A DNA stretch of 52,438 bases from Planctomycetia bacterium (GCA_005790605.1 SXUI01000052.1:1-52438); one strand, 5' to 3'. Shown: positions 8,475 through 18,157, numbered from the stretch's first letter. A program made the numbers and translations. Notes: generated by a model from the letters alone, not told the origin.

Positions 8475-9644
8475 TTACATCGCCACTGGCGAGGTCGAGA
8501 GCTGCCTCATCGTCGTGCGATCTCCGTCGTACTCCTTCAGTTTGCTCTCTTCTGTCCAATGCCCCCAGCGCGCGACTTCCACGAGGTCCTTTCCTTCAAG
8601 CCAACGCGCGCGGCTTGCGAGTCGGAGATCAACGCTCGCGGCGAGTTGACGCGCGTCGAGCCGGATGCGGTTCTCCGCTTCGATTCGTACAACTCGAAAC
8701 AGAGTCTCACCAGGGCAGATCCCGAGTGTCACGAATGCCTCTCTGCACCCATGCCGTTCAATTGCTTTCACGGCAAGTTCACGCGCGATCAACGGACCTG
8801 CGCGATCGACTTTCCAAAAGTCCTTTCCGCTCATCGCGCCACCACCGATCGGGACCCGCGGTCCATAGAAGTCCACGACGAGTTTTTTCCCCGAGAGTCC
8901 ATTGTCACTCATCGGCCCGCCGACTCCCGTCCAACCATTGCCATTGACGTGCATCGGGACACTTGGAGCATGTGAGAAGCCAGGAACCCGCTGCGCAAAC
9001 ACATCGAGCGCGCGCTGCATTGCGACGCGCAGTTGATACGCGCCTCCCGTCGAACACGCTTCCCCGAGTTGCTCGACCGAAACAGACAGCGCGTCAAGTT
9101 CCCAACGCCGTGCATCAGGCGACTCACGGACAAAGACGATCACCTTCCCATCCTGCCCGAAGCTGGACGAATCAGTTCGAACGAACGCGTGCAGCGCCTT
9201 CGCAAGATGTCGAGCAAGCGCGTGTTCCACAGGAAGGCAGCTCGTTCCAGGTGAACTACACGCATATCCCGTCACGATCGACTGATCGTCCGAACTTGCC
9301 CGCAACTCGGACTCATTGCCTTCAAGCGGACCTCGACACAGATCGGTGACGACATGGAGGTCACTCACCCTCAATGCCGATTTCTCGCTGTACCCAGCAC
9401 TCGCAAAGACATTGTGCACCAACGACTCAACGCAAAGCTGTTCGGTGTTGGCACCTGCGATGCGTCCCGTCAGGAACACGCTCTTGCGGACGAGCGCGAC
9501 TTCAATGCCCACAAGCGCGCGTGGATCCTTGCGCCACGCCGCTTGCACAATGGAATCCGCAATCGCGTCGCTCAGTTTGTCAGGATGACCCGGCAAGACC
9601 CACTCGGCCGTTCGAAGTGTCCAATCGTCATGCTCATGTCTCAT
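8475..9644 (-). CDS. metK: Divergent S-adenosylmethionine synthetase
   Basis: Makes S-adenosylmethionine from methionine and ATP in the cytoplasm. At 389 residues it has the usual family length. Recognisable family blocks: GHPDKLSDAIADS (about 19-31; the first loop replaces the usual SESVSEGHPDK with LPGHPDK), DDQSIVTGYA (about 119-128; canonical DQGIMFGYA), a GGP...GLSGKK block, and GGGAMSGKDFWKVDR (about 267-281; canonical GGGAFSGKDPTKVDR). The core is intact but clearly diverged from housekeeping MetK. The start at 9644 is supported by GGAGG seven bases upstream and an ATGA overlap with the vWA gene. It is the last gene of a four-gene overlapping module with MoxR and vWA genes, an unusual place for metK; the housekeeping copy may lie elsewhere. 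Confidence 0.88.
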   Translation of the reverse strand: MRHEHDDWTLRTAEWVLPGHPDKLSDAIADSIVQAAWRKDPRALVGIEVALVRKSVFLTGRIAGANTEQLCVESLVHNVFASAGYSEKSALRVSDLHVVTDLCRGPLEGNESELRASSDDQSIVTGYACSSPGTSCLPVEHALARHLAKALHAFVRTDSSSFGQDGKVIVFVRESPDARRWELDALSVSVEQLGEACSTGGAYQLRVAMQRALDVFAQRVPGFSHAPSVPMHVNGNGWTGVGGPMSDNGLSGKKLVVDFYGPRVPIGGGAMSGKDFWKVDRAGPLIARELAVKAIERHGCREAFVTLGICPGETLFRVVRIEAENRIRLDARQLAASVDLRLASRARWLEGKDLVEVARWGHWTEESKLKEYDGDRTTMRQLSTSPVAM

Positions 9645-11014
9645 AGTGCATCCTCCGGAATCATGGTCCACTCATCTCCATAAGGCTCAAGGTCCGTGCG
9701 CGCTGAGCCTTGCTCAGGCATCGCGATGCCAAGCGTTACCCCTTGCATCACGGCCGAGAGGTCATTCCCGAGCGCGCCGACAAGTCCATCCGTCACAATG
9801 ACTGCCCGTTTGATCCCGTGCGCTTTCACATGCTCTGCGACGCACGCGATGCAAGTTCCCCCGGTGGATTGCAACGCGCCCGCGCGAAGAGCACCCAGTG
9901 TCACATCAGCAACCTCCGTGGAGAACAGATGGACCCTCGGGTGCACACACTCCGCGCAGTCCGCGATTGCTGCGCACAAGGGCGCGATGATGTTCTGCAT
10001 GCTGCCTGACACATCGAAGTACACATGGACCTTCCCACCGTCACCAATCGTCGCCGCCCGCAGCTGCGAATGCGTGAAATGCAAAGGCCGACTGCCGAGC
10101 GCGCGCAGGACACAGCCTCGCCGATCGATGCGGGGAATCGGCGACTCGTAGTCGCGGAGCGCAACCGAACGACGCCGGACTCGCCCGCCCACCTCCAATC
10201 GACCAATCTTGCGCAGTAGGGCGCGCAAGATGCCGCGCTTCGTCGGCTTCACCACCACTCGTACCGCGCGCAGCAGTTCGCCGATGGATCTTCCAAACAA
10301 ACGGGTGTCGCAAGGCAAACGGTCGACGATCGATTGCACAAGCTCCGTCAGTGCGGGCGCGTCCTCAAGGAGCGACGCGCCCGGATCGTCATGGTTCCCT
10401 AAAAGCAATCCCAGATCCATCTCCCGATCAAGTGCAGCGCGCTCGACCGCATCGCGCAACTCTCCATACGTGCAACCAACGGAGTACAACTTCTTATGCA
10501 GCTGCGCGAGCTCCGGGTAACCGCGCAACCCGGGGGGCGCGATGAGTTCTCCCGAAATCACCCAACCAGACGCTGGGCGCAAAAGACACTGCAGCGCGTC
10601 GTGTTCGTCATAAAGATCGCGAAACATCGCCGTGTACGCGGGCGCCGGATTCGCGTGACAGAGCATCGCGTTGATTACGGCGTCAAACACAATGTTGTCG
10701 AGCTTGGTGGCTCTCGGGAACAAGCGCGTATGCCCAAGCACGATGTGGTGCAGTTCGTGCAGCACAAGCATCATCATCTTTTCTTTCGTCGCCGCATGCC
10801 GCGCACAGAATTCTGGATTGATGCGAAGCGTCGAGTATTCGCCACAGGACACGCACGCCGTTGGAATCTCGGTCGACTCCTCGATGGAGAGGAGACGAAG
10901 CATCGCCGAGACTCCATAGTGAACCGCCGGTACGGACTGCAGCACTTGCTCAATCAACTCAGAGTTCCGCGGCACGCATGGATGAGATGGACTTCCTACT
11001 GCTATCTGATTCAT
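9641..11014 (-). CDS. Zn-peptidase plus vWA-like protein (DUF2201 type)
   Basis: 457 residues from the start chosen here (ATG 11014, with AGGAG eight bases upstream). The N-terminal half carries HELHHIVLGH (about 86-95), an HExxH zinc motif with a further His five residues on, as in the metallopeptidase-like half of DUF2201 proteins. The C-terminal half is a von Willebrand A-type domain with a DVSGS MIDAS motif (about 334-338) and a later IVTDG. vWA proteins of this kind act as partners of MoxR AAA ATPases in chaperone-like remodelling. It overlaps its upstream neighbour by ATGA and the metK gene downstream by ATGA. Protease activity and targets are unknown. Confidence 0.85.
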   Translation of the reverse strand: MNQIAVGSPSHPCVPRNSELIEQVLQSVPAVHYGVSAMLRLLSIEESTEIPTACVSCGEYSTLRINPEFCARHAATKEKMMMLVLHELHHIVLGHTRLFPRATKLDNIVFDAVINAMLCHANPAPAYTAMFRDLYDEHDALQCLLRPASGWVISGELIAPPGLRGYPELAQLHKKLYSVGCTYGELRDAVERAALDREMDLGLLLGNHDDPGASLLEDAPALTELVQSIVDRLPCDTRLFGRSIGELLRAVRVVVKPTKRGILRALLRKIGRLEVGGRVRRRSVALRDYESPIPRIDRRGCVLRALGSRPLHFTHSQLRAATIGDGGKVHVYFDVSGSMQNIIAPLCAAIADCAECVHPRVHLFSTEVADVTLGALRAGALQSTGGTCIACVAEHVKAHGIKRAVIVTDGLVGALGNDLSAVMQGVTLGIAMPEQGSARTDLEPYGDEWTMIPEDAL

Positions 11015-11514
11015 GTTGACTTCTCCTTGATTTTCCAATCGCGAGGGAGCGCAAGCGACACTTCCCGACCGAGTCGCCGCGGTGAGTACACAGGGGTTTG
11101 CGAACGAATGAATACTTTGTCGGTGCATCGCGCGAGAACCGGAAAGGTGCGGTGATAGTCATGTCGCCCTCCCTCTGCGATCTCGGTCACGATTTCGCAC
11201 GCTGAGACTGGGGCGATCAGCGGCAGCGCGTTCACAAGCGAGAGGTCCTCCGGTGCCATTTGGAGCGCTTCGCAGAATTCTCCTGCGGTAGTCACTGAGC
11301 GCAACGAGAACGCTTTGCAGAGTTCCAAGAGTTGTTCGAGGTATCGCGAGCGTGAGGTGGTGAAGTTGTTGCTCGCGCACTCCCACTTCAACCATTCCGC
11401 GCCTTGCACGAGTCGTCCCTCGCGAACGCCAATTCCTTGAGCCTTGACGGTCTTCACACCGCAATGCATGTTGTGAAGCAGCACGCTTCCAATGGGGACG
11501 TGTTCATCACGCAT
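11011..11514 (-). CDS. Unknown 167-aa protein of the MoxR/vWA module
   Basis: Start placed at ATG 11514: GAGG lies seven bases upstream and the gene overlaps the end of the MoxR gene by eight bases; earlier codons lie inside the MoxR reading frame. The product is soluble, with a short N-terminal beta region (VPIGSVLLHN...GVKTVKAQGIGV) then helices (YLEQLLELCKAF) and a basic C-terminus. I recognise no family. Its 3' end overlaps the vWA gene by ATGA. Strict conservation of position would make it an adaptor or substrate of the ATPase; that is inference. Confidence 0.72.
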   Translation of the reverse strand: MRDEHVPIGSVLLHNMHCGVKTVKAQGIGVREGRLVQGAEWLKWECASNNFTTSRSRYLEQLLELCKAFSLRSVTTAGEFCEALQMAPEDLSLVNALPLIAPVSACEIVTEIAEGGRHDYHRTFPVLARCTDKVFIRSQTPVYSPRRLGREVSLALPRDWKIKEKST

Positions 11515-13084
11515 GCGTCTTCCTCTCCAAGAGCCGCTGCGACATCGATTCGTAGTCCGACACCAAACGCCCCACTGCCTTTTCCGAAGCACACTGACCA
11601 CTACTCCACAACCTGAGGAGGAGGTTCTGAAGCGGAAGCATGACCGCCCGCGGACCACTTGGCGCGCTCGTTGCTTCGATGATCTCATTGAAGGCTCCGA
11701 TGCGAGTCACATTCCCACGCACGACTTCGTCGACTGAACAACTCACCTCGATCTCACCGACTAAGGTCCCGATTTGCTCGGCGACGGCGGGGTGCACGCG
11801 CGCCATCGACGGATGTTCGACGATCGCGGCCGCGAGAAGGTGACGCGCTCCAAGTTCACATGACGCGAGCGCATCCGCGACATACGCTGAGAGTTCGTGC
11901 CCAGCAAGTGAGTCCAATTCGAGCGCGAGGAATGCTCGGCTTACAGGATCGGACTCTTGCCCGAGGAGGCGCCGCGGGTCAGCGCGGTCGAGGGTGACTA
12001 GCCCGCAGACCCGACGGTGCAGCAATTGCAGCTTGCCCTCATCGATCGCCGCTCCCCGGGCGCGATCTGGAATCGAGTGTTTGAACGCGATCCACGCACT
12101 TTCCTCCATATTGAATTGTGCGCCAAGCGTCCAACGCGCCGCGTGCACACTCAGCACCGCATCATGGAGCATCACGCCGCGCCGAGCGGACAGATGGAGA
12201 TTGAGACTCGCTAACTCCGTCGAGAGGTGTTGGACATAGTCACAGACCCAAGGGTCAAACGCGGCAACAACAGCGGCAACGCGCTCTCGAACGAGCGTCA
12301 CCAACGCACTGATCGCGCATCGCGTCGCGACCGGAATGGGGGTGATGCGACTCCCAATGATCGCGAGGCGATCCGCTTCACTGAATGTGCGCCAATTCGG
12401 CATTTCGATCACGAATGGAAAGCGATCCGCGAGCGCGACATCGAGCGCTTCGCTGCCGAAGTACTCCGTTCCCTCCTGGCCGCTACTCGAATCACTCGCC
12501 GGCGGATTCATCGCGGCCCAGCGATACTCCAACTTCGAGAGCGGAATGCCCTGCACGCACTTTTCGTGAATGATCGGGAAGCACTTGTTTTGCAGTTCCG
12601 GACGGCAGCGCGAGATTTCATCGAGAAATACAGCCTGCGCGTCCCAGATGCTCGCCGGGGTCTGCACGAATTTCAGCGAACCGTCAGCGTCGGGGAGTGG
12701 ATATCCCACGAGGTCGTCGTAGTTCAGCAAGCTCGCGTTGTAGTGTCGAAACGAGAGACCAAGTGCCTCAGCTATGCGCGCGAGGAGAAGACTCTTCGCC
12801 GTCCCGTGTTGCCCAATGAGCAGGATTGGTGCCTTGGTTGCGAGTGCCGCAAGGATGACGGCATCGAGCCGATCGACACCGATGATGCCGAGCTCGCGCA
12901 GAAATCGGGTTGCAACGCTTGGAACCGCTCCGGAGCCCGAAGAGGATGGCGCAGGCGAAGAAGTCGAAGTCGTTGTTGCGGTCGATGTGTGGTGTGCCAT
13001 GGGACAATCCATGGCATCGAGAGCTCGCTGCATTCCGAATGCACACGATGAGGTTCGACACGCAGGTGAGCGCAAGCCAAGCAC
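11507..13084 (-). CDS. MoxR-family AAA+ ATPase
   Basis: ATP-driven remodelling protein. Walker A GQHGTAKS and Walker B VFLDEIS lie about 60 residues apart, with the MoxR-type LADRFPF stretch later. The N-terminal region before the ATPase is low complexity (Ser/Thr/Pro). Start uncertain: ATG 13000 (giving MAHHTST...) is the most economical, 13012 and 13033 are alternatives, and 13084 is the longest. None has a strong ribosome site. MoxR proteins usually act with a vWA partner, and one is encoded two genes downstream; all four genes of the module overlap end to start. The gene follows a 400-bp leader with strong inverted repeats. Confidence 0.88.
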   Translation of the reverse strand: MLGLRSPACRTSSCAFGMQRALDAMDCPMAHHTSTATTTSTSSPAPSSSGSGAVPSVATRFLRELGIIGVDRLDAVILAALATKAPILLIGQHGTAKSLLLARIAEALGLSFRHYNASLLNYDDLVGYPLPDADGSLKFVQTPASIWDAQAVFLDEISRCRPELQNKCFPIIHEKCVQGIPLSKLEYRWAAMNPPASDSSSGQEGTEYFGSEALDVALADRFPFVIEMPNWRTFSEADRLAIIGSRITPIPVATRCAISALVTLVRERVAAVVAAFDPWVCDYVQHLSTELASLNLHLSARRGVMLHDAVLSVHAARWTLGAQFNMEESAWIAFKHSIPDRARGAAIDEGKLQLLHRRVCGLVTLDRADPRRLLGQESDPVSRAFLALELDSLAGHELSAYVADALASCELGARHLLAAAIVEHPSMARVHPAVAEQIGTLVGEIEVSCSVDEVVRGNVTRIGAFNEIIEATSAPSGPRAVMLPLQNLLLRLWSSGQCASEKAVGRLVSDYESMSQRLLERKTHA

Positions 13085-13489
13085 GGCTGCGCCAAGCAGT
13101 GTCGAACATCAACATGTGCAGTTCGGAAAGGGTTCGCGTGAGCAGACTGCTCACGCGCCACGATGTTTGAGCAAGACGGTGCTCAAACACTTTGCGTCAC
13201 ACGATTTTCCTAGAAAACAAGGAACATTCGTGCAGCCGCATCGTTCCCCCTTCGGGGCTGCCTCGGCACCGTGCGCACTGCGATTGAGCAGTTGTTCGTC
13301 GGTTGCCGTTCAGACAAGAGGCTGTCTGAAACTCTTGATGCCGGAGGCGAGTATAGCACTTGCGAGTGTGCTTGTGCGAAAAACTTGCGTGAGGTGGCGC
13401 AATATCTCCTCCCCGACTCATACAACCGCTCTGTGTCTGCCAAGCGAACCCCGACGCGGGCCGCGCGCACGCGAGACTAGGATCGGGCA
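13085..13489 (-). promoter_or_regulatory. Long leader of the MoxR module with inverted repeats
   Basis: No gene seen in 405 bp. On the minus strand there is a candidate -10 TATACT (13350-13355) with a weak -35 CGCACA 17 bp upstream, which would give a leader of about 340 nt. Inside it are two perfect inverted repeats: TTCAGACA/TGTCTGAA (13309-13330, 6-nt loop) and TGTTTGAGCA/TGCTCAAACA (13164-13189, 6-nt loop). There is also a GCAGCC/GGCTGC repeat (13232-13261) enclosing CCCC-TTC-GGGG. The elements are read directly; the regulatory meaning is inference. Confidence 0.5.
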
Positions 13490-16204
13490 CTACTCACCCG
13501 ATCGAAACTGCGCACCCAAGCGGTCGCGGCTGCCTACACCGTTCAACTCAAAGATGTCCGGCGGCGAAACGAGTGCCCAGCGATCACGGTCGAGAATGCT
13601 GAGGAGTTCGATGTCAAACTCGGTTTGCAAATCCGCTCGCTCCCGCGCGATCTGTGCTTCGAGCCGTTCATCGCTCCCTGCCACTGCCGCCTGTGAGGGC
13701 ATCGCGAAGAGGATGGTGCCGTTCGAAGTGCGCGCGATGGAACTTGCCGCGAGCGCGAGTCGAGCGTCTCGCTCATTCGCCGCTCGGTCTGCCCGAAGAT
13801 ATGTATCAAGCGCCCGATCAACTGCCGCGATCTCTTCCTCACTTTTCGCTGCATGACGCGCAAGCGCCGCAGTTCGGCGGACGATTGGGTCCGTCGTCCA
13901 CTCCCGATACAGACACTGGACGAATGCGTGTTCAAGCAGCGCCCGCTGCGCCGCGCCGTGGGACAAGTCCTCGTGTGCTTCCGCGGCGTCAAGGAGTGCA
14001 CCAACGAAATCCGCAGTCGCCACTGCCGCTCGCCGCTGTGCGTCGCTGTATCCCGACGAAGAGCGAAGCTTCTGACGGTAGAACGCGGTGTCGCGGAGAC
14101 CGAGGAAGGTCGCATCCGCAGCCGCGGCAAGATCGAACGCAATCTGACGACGCGCAATTGAGTCGGACTTCATGCGAGGCGCGCACGCAACAATACTCCG
14201 CTCAACGCGAGTTTGGGTGTCAGGATCAAGTCCCGCGCCGCGCACGATAGACACCCAATCAGGATGCGCGTCAACTCCCCGCCCAAGGGAATTGGCCTTC
14301 GCGAATCCGCGACTCTCGCGTTCAATAGCGCGCGTGCATCGCGACAGCTCAATCTCGCGCCGAATTGGTTCGGGCAGTTCTCTCGCGCAAGTCAACAACG
14401 CGTGGAACAGTTCTTCGTCGCAGCTCTCAGCGGCGCGCCAAGCAGTGTCGCGCAGCACAAGTGCGTGCTGAAGCGCCTTCGTGCGTGCCGCGAGATCATT
14501 GGAGGAATTCTCAGTTTCGTCGTCCGTCCAGTAGTACTTCGAGCTGAAAGTTCGAAGGGTTCGTCGAGCGTCGGTCAACGCCGCGACAGCGTCCTCCACC
14601 TCCGTACTCCACCGCGCGTCATATGCAATCCATGCCGCGTCGCGACACGCGAGGTCAAGGGCACTCGCGAGCATCGGTGATTCAATCGTCGCGCGATCGA
14701 GGCGACTCGCGATTCCCCGCCGAATCAGACCAAAGGACGCGAGTTGTTGCGGCGTCAACTTTTCGTCTTTGAACGACACGATGTCGATGAGCGCAATTCG
14801 ATCATCGGAAGAAACCACAACGGGGTCGCCTGACGCGAGTTCCTCACGCCACGCCCCCATCGAACGGCGCTCAAGGAGCCATGCGTTGTTGCTGTCCCTG
14901 TCCGTCGCTTGAAGATTCCCAAGTTTGCCTCCTGCGGCCATGACGGTTGGAGCGAGAATCCGATCGAGTTCCGGAAGCAACGCACGCCCGCCACCCGTTC
15001 CACTGTCGAAGTCCTCGTATTGACTTTGGAGTTCCAGCAGGCTGCCCCGCGCGGGAGTTGGACTCCAGAATGTGGTGTCCTCGCGTCGGCGCGCAGCATC
15101 AAGACTGCGCTCGATGCTCTCAGTCAAGGCCTTGCGCCAGCGAGGCGCAAACTCTGCGACACTCGCTCGCGCAGGCGATCCAAGTGGAAGATCGCGGAGC
15201 GCGTCCCGTACATGACCTTCCGCGCCAAGAAGGAGATAGTTTGAACCGGTGATTGCAGGCGACAGCCGAAGCTGCAACTCGACGGCCTCTTCAGCGGACA
15301 ACACTGCGCAGATTCGACGCACGGTCGCATCCTCGTGCGAACGCACGCCGCGTCGAGCCGCGAGAAACGCTTCCCCTTCTCGCTCACAACGCGAACGCAT
15401 GTTCTCGCGCAGCCATTTCTCCTGGTCTTCAGAGAAGATGACCCCAGCAGGCGGAAGCGCGCCACCAAAGAGCTCGTCAAACGCGGCGGCGGCAGCGATC
15501 ACAAAGGCGTGATACTCGCGAAGTTCATGCCGCAACGCCGGCGCGAGAAACAACTCACGCTCGCTCAGAATCGCATCCACTTGCGTGCGCACTTCCTTCG
15601 TGAGTCCCAATCGTCCAAGCGCGTCGCGGAGTCCTGTGCGCACGCCAGTCGGCTCGCCAAGGGGAAAGGACGCCAGCAATCGGTCCGTCTCGCGGAGCAC
15701 ACGGGCGCGCGCTACTTCCGCAAGCACTTTCGTGCGAGTCGTTTCGTCCGACTCATCCGCGGCGAGGACGGCAGCAATGGAGTCGAACATCGTCCGCTCT
15801 GCCGCGTCAGCATCACTGAGCATCTGCACTTGGAGACGCACCAACTCCTTGGCTTGCGCACGAGTGGGGTCGCGCTTCAGAGCGCGCAGTTCGTCATAGA
15901 GCGTGTTCCCTGTACGCCATGCCTGGCCGCCGCTTCCCACACCCGAGGCACCATAGGAATCCACCATCTCGCGGTGCAGCGCGGATACCAACAACAACTC
16001 CTCAGCCGTTGGAGGTGGAGTAACGCACGCTTCGAGCGTGGAGGCAAGACGAGCAAGCGCGATCGGCGGCGCGACGAGATCGTCGCCTCGCGAATCAGCA
16101 GATGCCTGAAGAGCGCACGACGCCGACTTCGCAGCGAGTGAAAGCGCAAGCGAAATCGCCGTGGTCAACTTGCGCAACACCGAGCCGCTGCTCTTCGCTT
16201 TCAT
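13490..16204 (-). CDS. Large exported helical protein, unknown function
   Basis: About 904 residues from ATG 16204, chosen because it gives a basic N-terminus and hydrophobic segment (LTTAISLALSLAAKSASC) typical of a signal peptide; the longer frame upstream adds an implausible Arg-rich leader. The rest is almost entirely helical, rich in Ala, Arg and Glu, with no transmembrane segment. It includes repeated LS/LT-x-x-QQ or -EE-like pieces (LSAEEAVEL, LTPQQLASF) that faintly recall Spy/CpxP-type periplasmic proteins. I do not recognise a family. It is transcribed divergently from RCC1-like protein 2. Confidence 0.7.
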   Translation of the reverse strand: MKAKSSGSVLRKLTTAISLALSLAAKSASCALQASADSRGDDLVAPPIALARLASTLEACVTPPPTAEELLLVSALHREMVDSYGASGVGSGGQAWRTGNTLYDELRALKRDPTRAQAKELVRLQVQMLSDADAAERTMFDSIAAVLAADESDETTRTKVLAEVARARVLRETDRLLASFPLGEPTGVRTGLRDALGRLGLTKEVRTQVDAILSERELFLAPALRHELREYHAFVIAAAAAFDELFGGALPPAGVIFSEDQEKWLRENMRSRCEREGEAFLAARRGVRSHEDATVRRICAVLSAEEAVELQLRLSPAITGSNYLLLGAEGHVRDALRDLPLGSPARASVAEFAPRWRKALTESIERSLDAARRREDTTFWSPTPARGSLLELQSQYEDFDSGTGGGRALLPELDRILAPTVMAAGGKLGNLQATDRDSNNAWLLERRSMGAWREELASGDPVVVSSDDRIALIDIVSFKDEKLTPQQLASFGLIRRGIASRLDRATIESPMLASALDLACRDAAWIAYDARWSTEVEDAVAALTDARRTLRTFSSKYYWTDDETENSSNDLAARTKALQHALVLRDTAWRAAESCDEELFHALLTCARELPEPIRREIELSRCTRAIERESRGFAKANSLGRGVDAHPDWVSIVRGAGLDPDTQTRVERSIVACAPRMKSDSIARRQIAFDLAAAADATFLGLRDTAFYRQKLRSSSGYSDAQRRAAVATADFVGALLDAAEAHEDLSHGAAQRALLEHAFVQCLYREWTTDPIVRRTAALARHAAKSEEEIAAVDRALDTYLRADRAANERDARLALAASSIARTSNGTILFAMPSQAAVAGSDERLEAQIARERADLQTEFDIELLSILDRDRWALVSPPDIFELNGVGSRDRLGAQFRSGE

Positions 16205-16389
16205 AAGACACCGTGCAGTCCATACACGCTCCGAAGAAATCCTAACAGACTCGCGGGCCACAGAAGGAAGCGGCAGCAATGGAGCCCGCCCAACACGGAG
16301 CGATGCGCATCGATTCACTCGTTCAATTGCGCCCCACGCGATTCGGGAGCCCTTGCGATTGCCATAAATCGCACGGAGACTAGCTCGCA

Positions 16390-18093
16390 ATGTCAAGAAC
16401 CCGTGGCAGAATAAAGTCGCACAGCGTGAGGACGACTGTCGCGATGCCCCGACTCGATGCCCGCAACCCGGAAGGCTGGCCTACGACGATGACCGTGAAT
16501 ACACCATCTTCATGCGGAGTGATGCAAGAGCGCGCTCTGCAGTACGCGAATGGCTCCGCACACTCACTTTGGGCACGAGGCTGCTGCACACTTTTCGCCG
16601 CGGCTCTTGCGACGCTCTCCTGCGCAAGTTCGCTTCGAGGCGAGATCACCGCAGATGCCTGGGGCTCCAATGTCAACAACCAATCGACCCTTCCTCTCGG
16701 TCTCGGAGGCGTGCTTGGCCTCGCAGCAGGTGGATATCACTCCGTCGGCCTCAAGGCGAACGGCACAGTCGTGTGCTGGGGGCTGAACAATGTTGGTCAA
16801 TGCACGGTGCCCGCAAACCTTCTCAATGTGATACGCGTTGCCGCCGGAAAGTACCACAGCATCGCCATCAGAAGTAACCGCACCATCAAGTGTTGGGGAC
16901 TCAACAATGCAGGACAATGCACGATCCCCGCGGCGATTCTCCCAGTGAGTGAAGTCGACGGCGGCGACCTCCACTCTGCTGCGATCCATGGTGGCATGCA
17001 TGTCATTTGCTGGGGAGACAATTCAAGTGGTCAATCGACAGTCCCCGCCGGGCTCGGGAATGCAAGTCGAATCGCGGCCGGCTCGTTCCATACGGTCTTG
17101 CTTCAAAGCGACCGCACCGTCAAGTGCTGGGGAAGAAACGACTTCGGTCAGTGCAACATTCCCGCCGCACTCGCGGATGTCAACGACATTGACGCAGGCG
17201 GCAATCACACCGTCGTGTGTCTGCGCAATGGCACCGTTGTGGCATGGTGGCTCAACACCTCTGGTCAATGCACCGTTCCAAACGGGCTCGCGAGTGTGCG
17301 CAGGGTTTCAGCGGGAACGAGCCACACGATCGCGCTCAAGCGCGACCGCACGATTGTGAGTTGGGGATCCAACGCTTCCGGACAGAGCACACCACCGGTT
17401 GGGCAGTTGGATGTCGGCGATGTCTCTGCCGGGGGAGAGCACAACCTCGCGCTGACTTGTGCGCCGCCAACCGTGTATCGAAACTCCGGAGACCTCGGTG
17501 CCATCGGAGCGGGAACAACGCGCGAGTACACATTTGAGAATCTTCCACTCGCCGACGACACAGTGAGCGTCACTGTCCGCGCGCGCGCCGACCTCAACCT
17601 GCCGCTGGAGTTTCTCACCGTCTACCTCGATGGTCTTGCATGGGAAGACATCTTTGTGAAAAGTGGAACCGACTGCCCTCCGATTCACGACGAGATTGCT
17701 CTCCCGCTTTCATCGGCAAACTTCGGTGGATTGCTCCTCCCCGACCGAGCACTCACCGTGAAGCTCGTCGCGTCGTCGGCCGTGAGTACGGCGCAATGCG
17801 CGAATCCGTACAGTGAGATTCTGCTCGCGTACCCGCTTGGTTGGATCGACTGCAACTACAACCAGATTCACGATTCGTGCGAGGTAGACACCGGGGCTGC
17901 GGACCTCGACAACGATGGGCAGTTAGATGCTTGCGAGATGGCGGTTGGGGACTTCAATCTTGACGGCTTCGTCATTGCTGACGACCTCGCGGACCTCCTC
18001 GACAGGTGGGGTGTCGCAGACGCCGTCTATGGCGACCTCAATCTCGACGGCGTCATCGGCGGCGCAGACCTCGCGATTCTTCTCGACCGTTGA
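16390..18093 (+). CDS. RCC1-like protein 2 with shortened dockerin-like tail
   Basis: 567 residues as the longest frame; ATG 16489 or 16522 is a likelier start, since the signal-like segment (CCTLFAAALATLSCASS) begins after residue 55. Seven RCC1-type repeats (CWGLNNVGQCTVP and similar) are followed by the same middle beta domain as RCC1-like protein 1 (shared RADLNLxxEFLTV), only two DCN-type repeats, and a two-handed dockerin-like end. The final hand stops at ILLDR: where protein 1 has TGG GGG, this gene has TGA GGT, so the terminal Trp-Gly is lost. Reading on would give WGPVLN then a stop at 18109-18111. Exported; role unknown. Confidence 0.82.
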   Translation: MSRTRGRIKSHSVRTTVAMPRLDARNPEGWPTTMTVNTPSSCGVMQERALQYANGSAHSLWARGCCTLFAAALATLSCASSLRGEITADAWGSNVNNQSTLPLGLGGVLGLAAGGYHSVGLKANGTVVCWGLNNVGQCTVPANLLNVIRVAAGKYHSIAIRSNRTIKCWGLNNAGQCTIPAAILPVSEVDGGDLHSAAIHGGMHVICWGDNSSGQSTVPAGLGNASRIAAGSFHTVLLQSDRTVKCWGRNDFGQCNIPAALADVNDIDAGGNHTVVCLRNGTVVAWWLNTSGQCTVPNGLASVRRVSAGTSHTIALKRDRTIVSWGSNASGQSTPPVGQLDVGDVSAGGEHNLALTCAPPTVYRNSGDLGAIGAGTTREYTFENLPLADDTVSVTVRARADLNLPLEFLTVYLDGLAWEDIFVKSGTDCPPIHDEIALPLSSANFGGLLLPDRALTVKLVASSAVSTAQCANPYSEILLAYPLGWIDCNYNQIHDSCEVDTGAADLDNDGQLDACEMAVGDFNLDGFVIADDLADLLDRWGVADAVYGDLNLDGVIGGADLAILLDR

Positions 18094-18157
18094 GGTCCCG
18101 TGCTGAATTAGAGGCGCGAGACCTGAACCGCCGCGAGTGCGATGGAGCAGAACTCAC

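Noticed and set aside
8131-8559. Open frame of 142 codons on the minus strand
   Set aside because: Overlaps two better supported genes, is Arg-rich and has no domain; a shadow frame.
9644-9671. Upstream ATG 9671 as start of the SAM synthetase
   Set aside because: Would overlap the vWA gene by 31 bases; ATG 9644 has GGAGG at the right distance and the usual ATGA overlap.
13197-13490. Open frame of 97 codons upstream of the MoxR gene
   Set aside because: Covers the inverted repeats, has no ribosome site and no protein-like composition.
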